From positions 1-5,035 of the forward strand of contig VSNB01000231.1 in NCBI GenBank assembly GCA_009774055.1: a stretch of DNA of 5,035 bases, in the 5' to 3' direction. The position numbers and the translations under genes are program-made. Source of the DNA: Clostridiales bacterium. GTDB lineage: Bacteria > Bacillota > Clostridia > Oscillospirales > Oscillospiraceae. The notes beneath the pieces were generated by a model. It made no database searches. It was given only the letters and a program-made list of their open reading frames with translations, and was not told where the DNA came from. Shown here piece by piece: positions 4,447 through 5,035 of the stretch (position 1 is its first letter; each line of letters opens with the position of its first letter).

Positions 4447-5035
4447 ATCCCAAGTACGGCTGATCCGATAAGGTGATGGCCTCCGCCGTTTTCCCCTCCG
4501 TCTCGAAGAGGATGATCTCGTTTTCTCCCGGCCGCAGCAGGGGGGCGGGGATATACAGCCGCCGCTGGGGCCCGGCCTCCCAGAACCGTCCGATATGGAA
4601 GCCGTTGACAAAGGCGCAGCCCTTCCCCCAGCCGGAGAAGTCCAGGAACGTATCCCCCGGCTCCTCCGCCTGGAAGGTGAAGCGGTAGAAGCCCGGCAGG
4701 CCCTCCTGGTGCGGCTTGGAGAAGTCCACACGGTGGATCTGGTCCAGGGGCAGCGGGTACTGGAGCCAGCCGGTGTGCCAGTGCCAATTGATGGTGACGC
4801 CCTGGTCGATGCCCTTGCGCTGGTCCTCCAGCAGGGGGCCGTAGTTGACCCGGCCCATGTTCTCCACCAGGATGTCCAGGGACGCGCCCTTCTCGATGGG
4901 CAGTCCCAGCTCCTTTGCCTCAAGCAGTTCCCGGTCGTAGAGGGTGGCGGCGTGCTTCCCAGACACGAAGATCTGGGCGCGGTCGTTGGCCTTCCACAGC
5001 CGGAGCTTGTCCAGCCGCTCCTCCGTGTCCAGGGT
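4445..5035 (-). CDS. GH35 beta-galactosidase, C-terminal part (5' end beyond the window)
   Basis: The C-terminal 196 residues of a family 35 glycoside hydrolase, which releases terminal beta-galactose from oligosaccharides or glycans. The reading frame stays open to the right edge; the first visible residues are TLDTEERLDKLRLWKANDRA, so an internal GTG at 4966 is not the true start. What remains is the galactose-binding/jelly-roll tail: a DRAQIFVSGKHAATLYDREL strand pair (about 18-37), then the family hallmark LDILVENMGRVNYGP (about 53-67). Next come RKGIDQGVTINWHWHTGWLQ, LPLDQ, and the very characteristic DTFLDFSGWGKGCAFVNGFH, GRFWEAGPQRRLYIPAPLL and LRPGENEIILFE (about 128-178). The natural C-terminus QPYLG is intact. 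The catalytic TIM barrel and both glutamates lie upstream, outside the window, so activity cannot be judged. No signal peptide can be assessed. It is convergent with the membrane-protein gene and shows no operon link to it. Confidence 0.95.
   Translation of the reverse strand, partial: TLDTEERLDKLRLWKANDRAQIFVSGKHAATLYDRELLEAKELGLPIEKGASLDILVENMGRVNYGPLLEDQRKGIDQGVTINWHWHTGWLQYPLPLDQIHRVDFSKPHQEGLPGFYRFTFQAEEPGDTFLDFSGWGKGCAFVNGFHIGRFWEAGPQRRLYIPAPLLRPGENEIILFETEGKTAEAITLSDQPYLG

Noticed and set aside
4176..4787. Open frames running through the 4149-4444 intergenic element in several frames
   Set aside because: They translate hairpin DNA into Arg/Pro/Ser-rich sequence, lack ribosome binding sites and overlap the glycosidase gene out of frame.
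4445..4966. Stand-alone 173-residue protein starting at the GTG at 4966
   Set aside because: The frame continues unbroken to the window edge with GH35-like sequence, so this is the tail of a larger enzyme, not a separate small gene.

Overview
The window is a GC-rich stretch of a bacterial chromosome with CTG/GCC/CGG-rich codon use, strong GGAGG-type ribosome binding sites and clostridial-type protein families: an extracytoplasmic-sensor MCP, a membrane protein resembling the CD0519/CD1768 family named from Clostridioides difficile, and a GH35 beta-galactosidase. This suggests a GC-rich Clostridia of the gut, most likely an Oscillospiraceae relative such as Flavonifractor, Lawsonibacter or Oscillibacter. 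The taxon is an inference from style, not a match.

Layout. Positions 1-115 hold the end of whatever lies upstream and a 13-bp perfect hairpin that can terminate the first gene. From 1798 back to 116 (minus) is a methyl-accepting chemotaxis protein whose sensor loop carries a CZB-like zinc-binding signature. It has its own vegetative-type promoter (TTGAAA-17-TATGAT). From 2833 back to 1964 (minus) is a LysR-family regulator. It is divergent from a 399-aa polytopic membrane protein with a duplicated Gate (nucleoside-recognition) architecture at 2949-4148 (plus). The 115-bp divergent intergenic region has a textbook LysR box (GTTA-N7-TAAC, T-N11-A) directly against a -35/-10 pair for the membrane protein, so the regulator very probably controls this transporter-like gene and possibly itself.

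Positions 4149-4444 hold no gene but are unusually structured. Two near-identical 26-nt copies of a GC-rich palindrome flank a 193-bp segment with perfect 11-bp terminal inverted repeats (TGTCAAAAAAG / CTTTTTTGACA). That segment is packed with four or five further hairpins, three of which share the loop motif CCTGCGG. It works at least as a double terminator between convergent genes and may be a MITE-like or REP-like intergenic element. This is the most unusual item in the window.

From the right edge back to 4445 (minus) is the C-terminal part of a GH35 beta-galactosidase; its catalytic barrel lies outside the window. The genes do not form one pathway: a chemoreceptor unit, a regulator/membrane-protein pair and a glycosidase sit side by side. 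No complete novel multi-gene system is visible; the structured intergenic element and the LysR/Gate-protein pair are the best leads.
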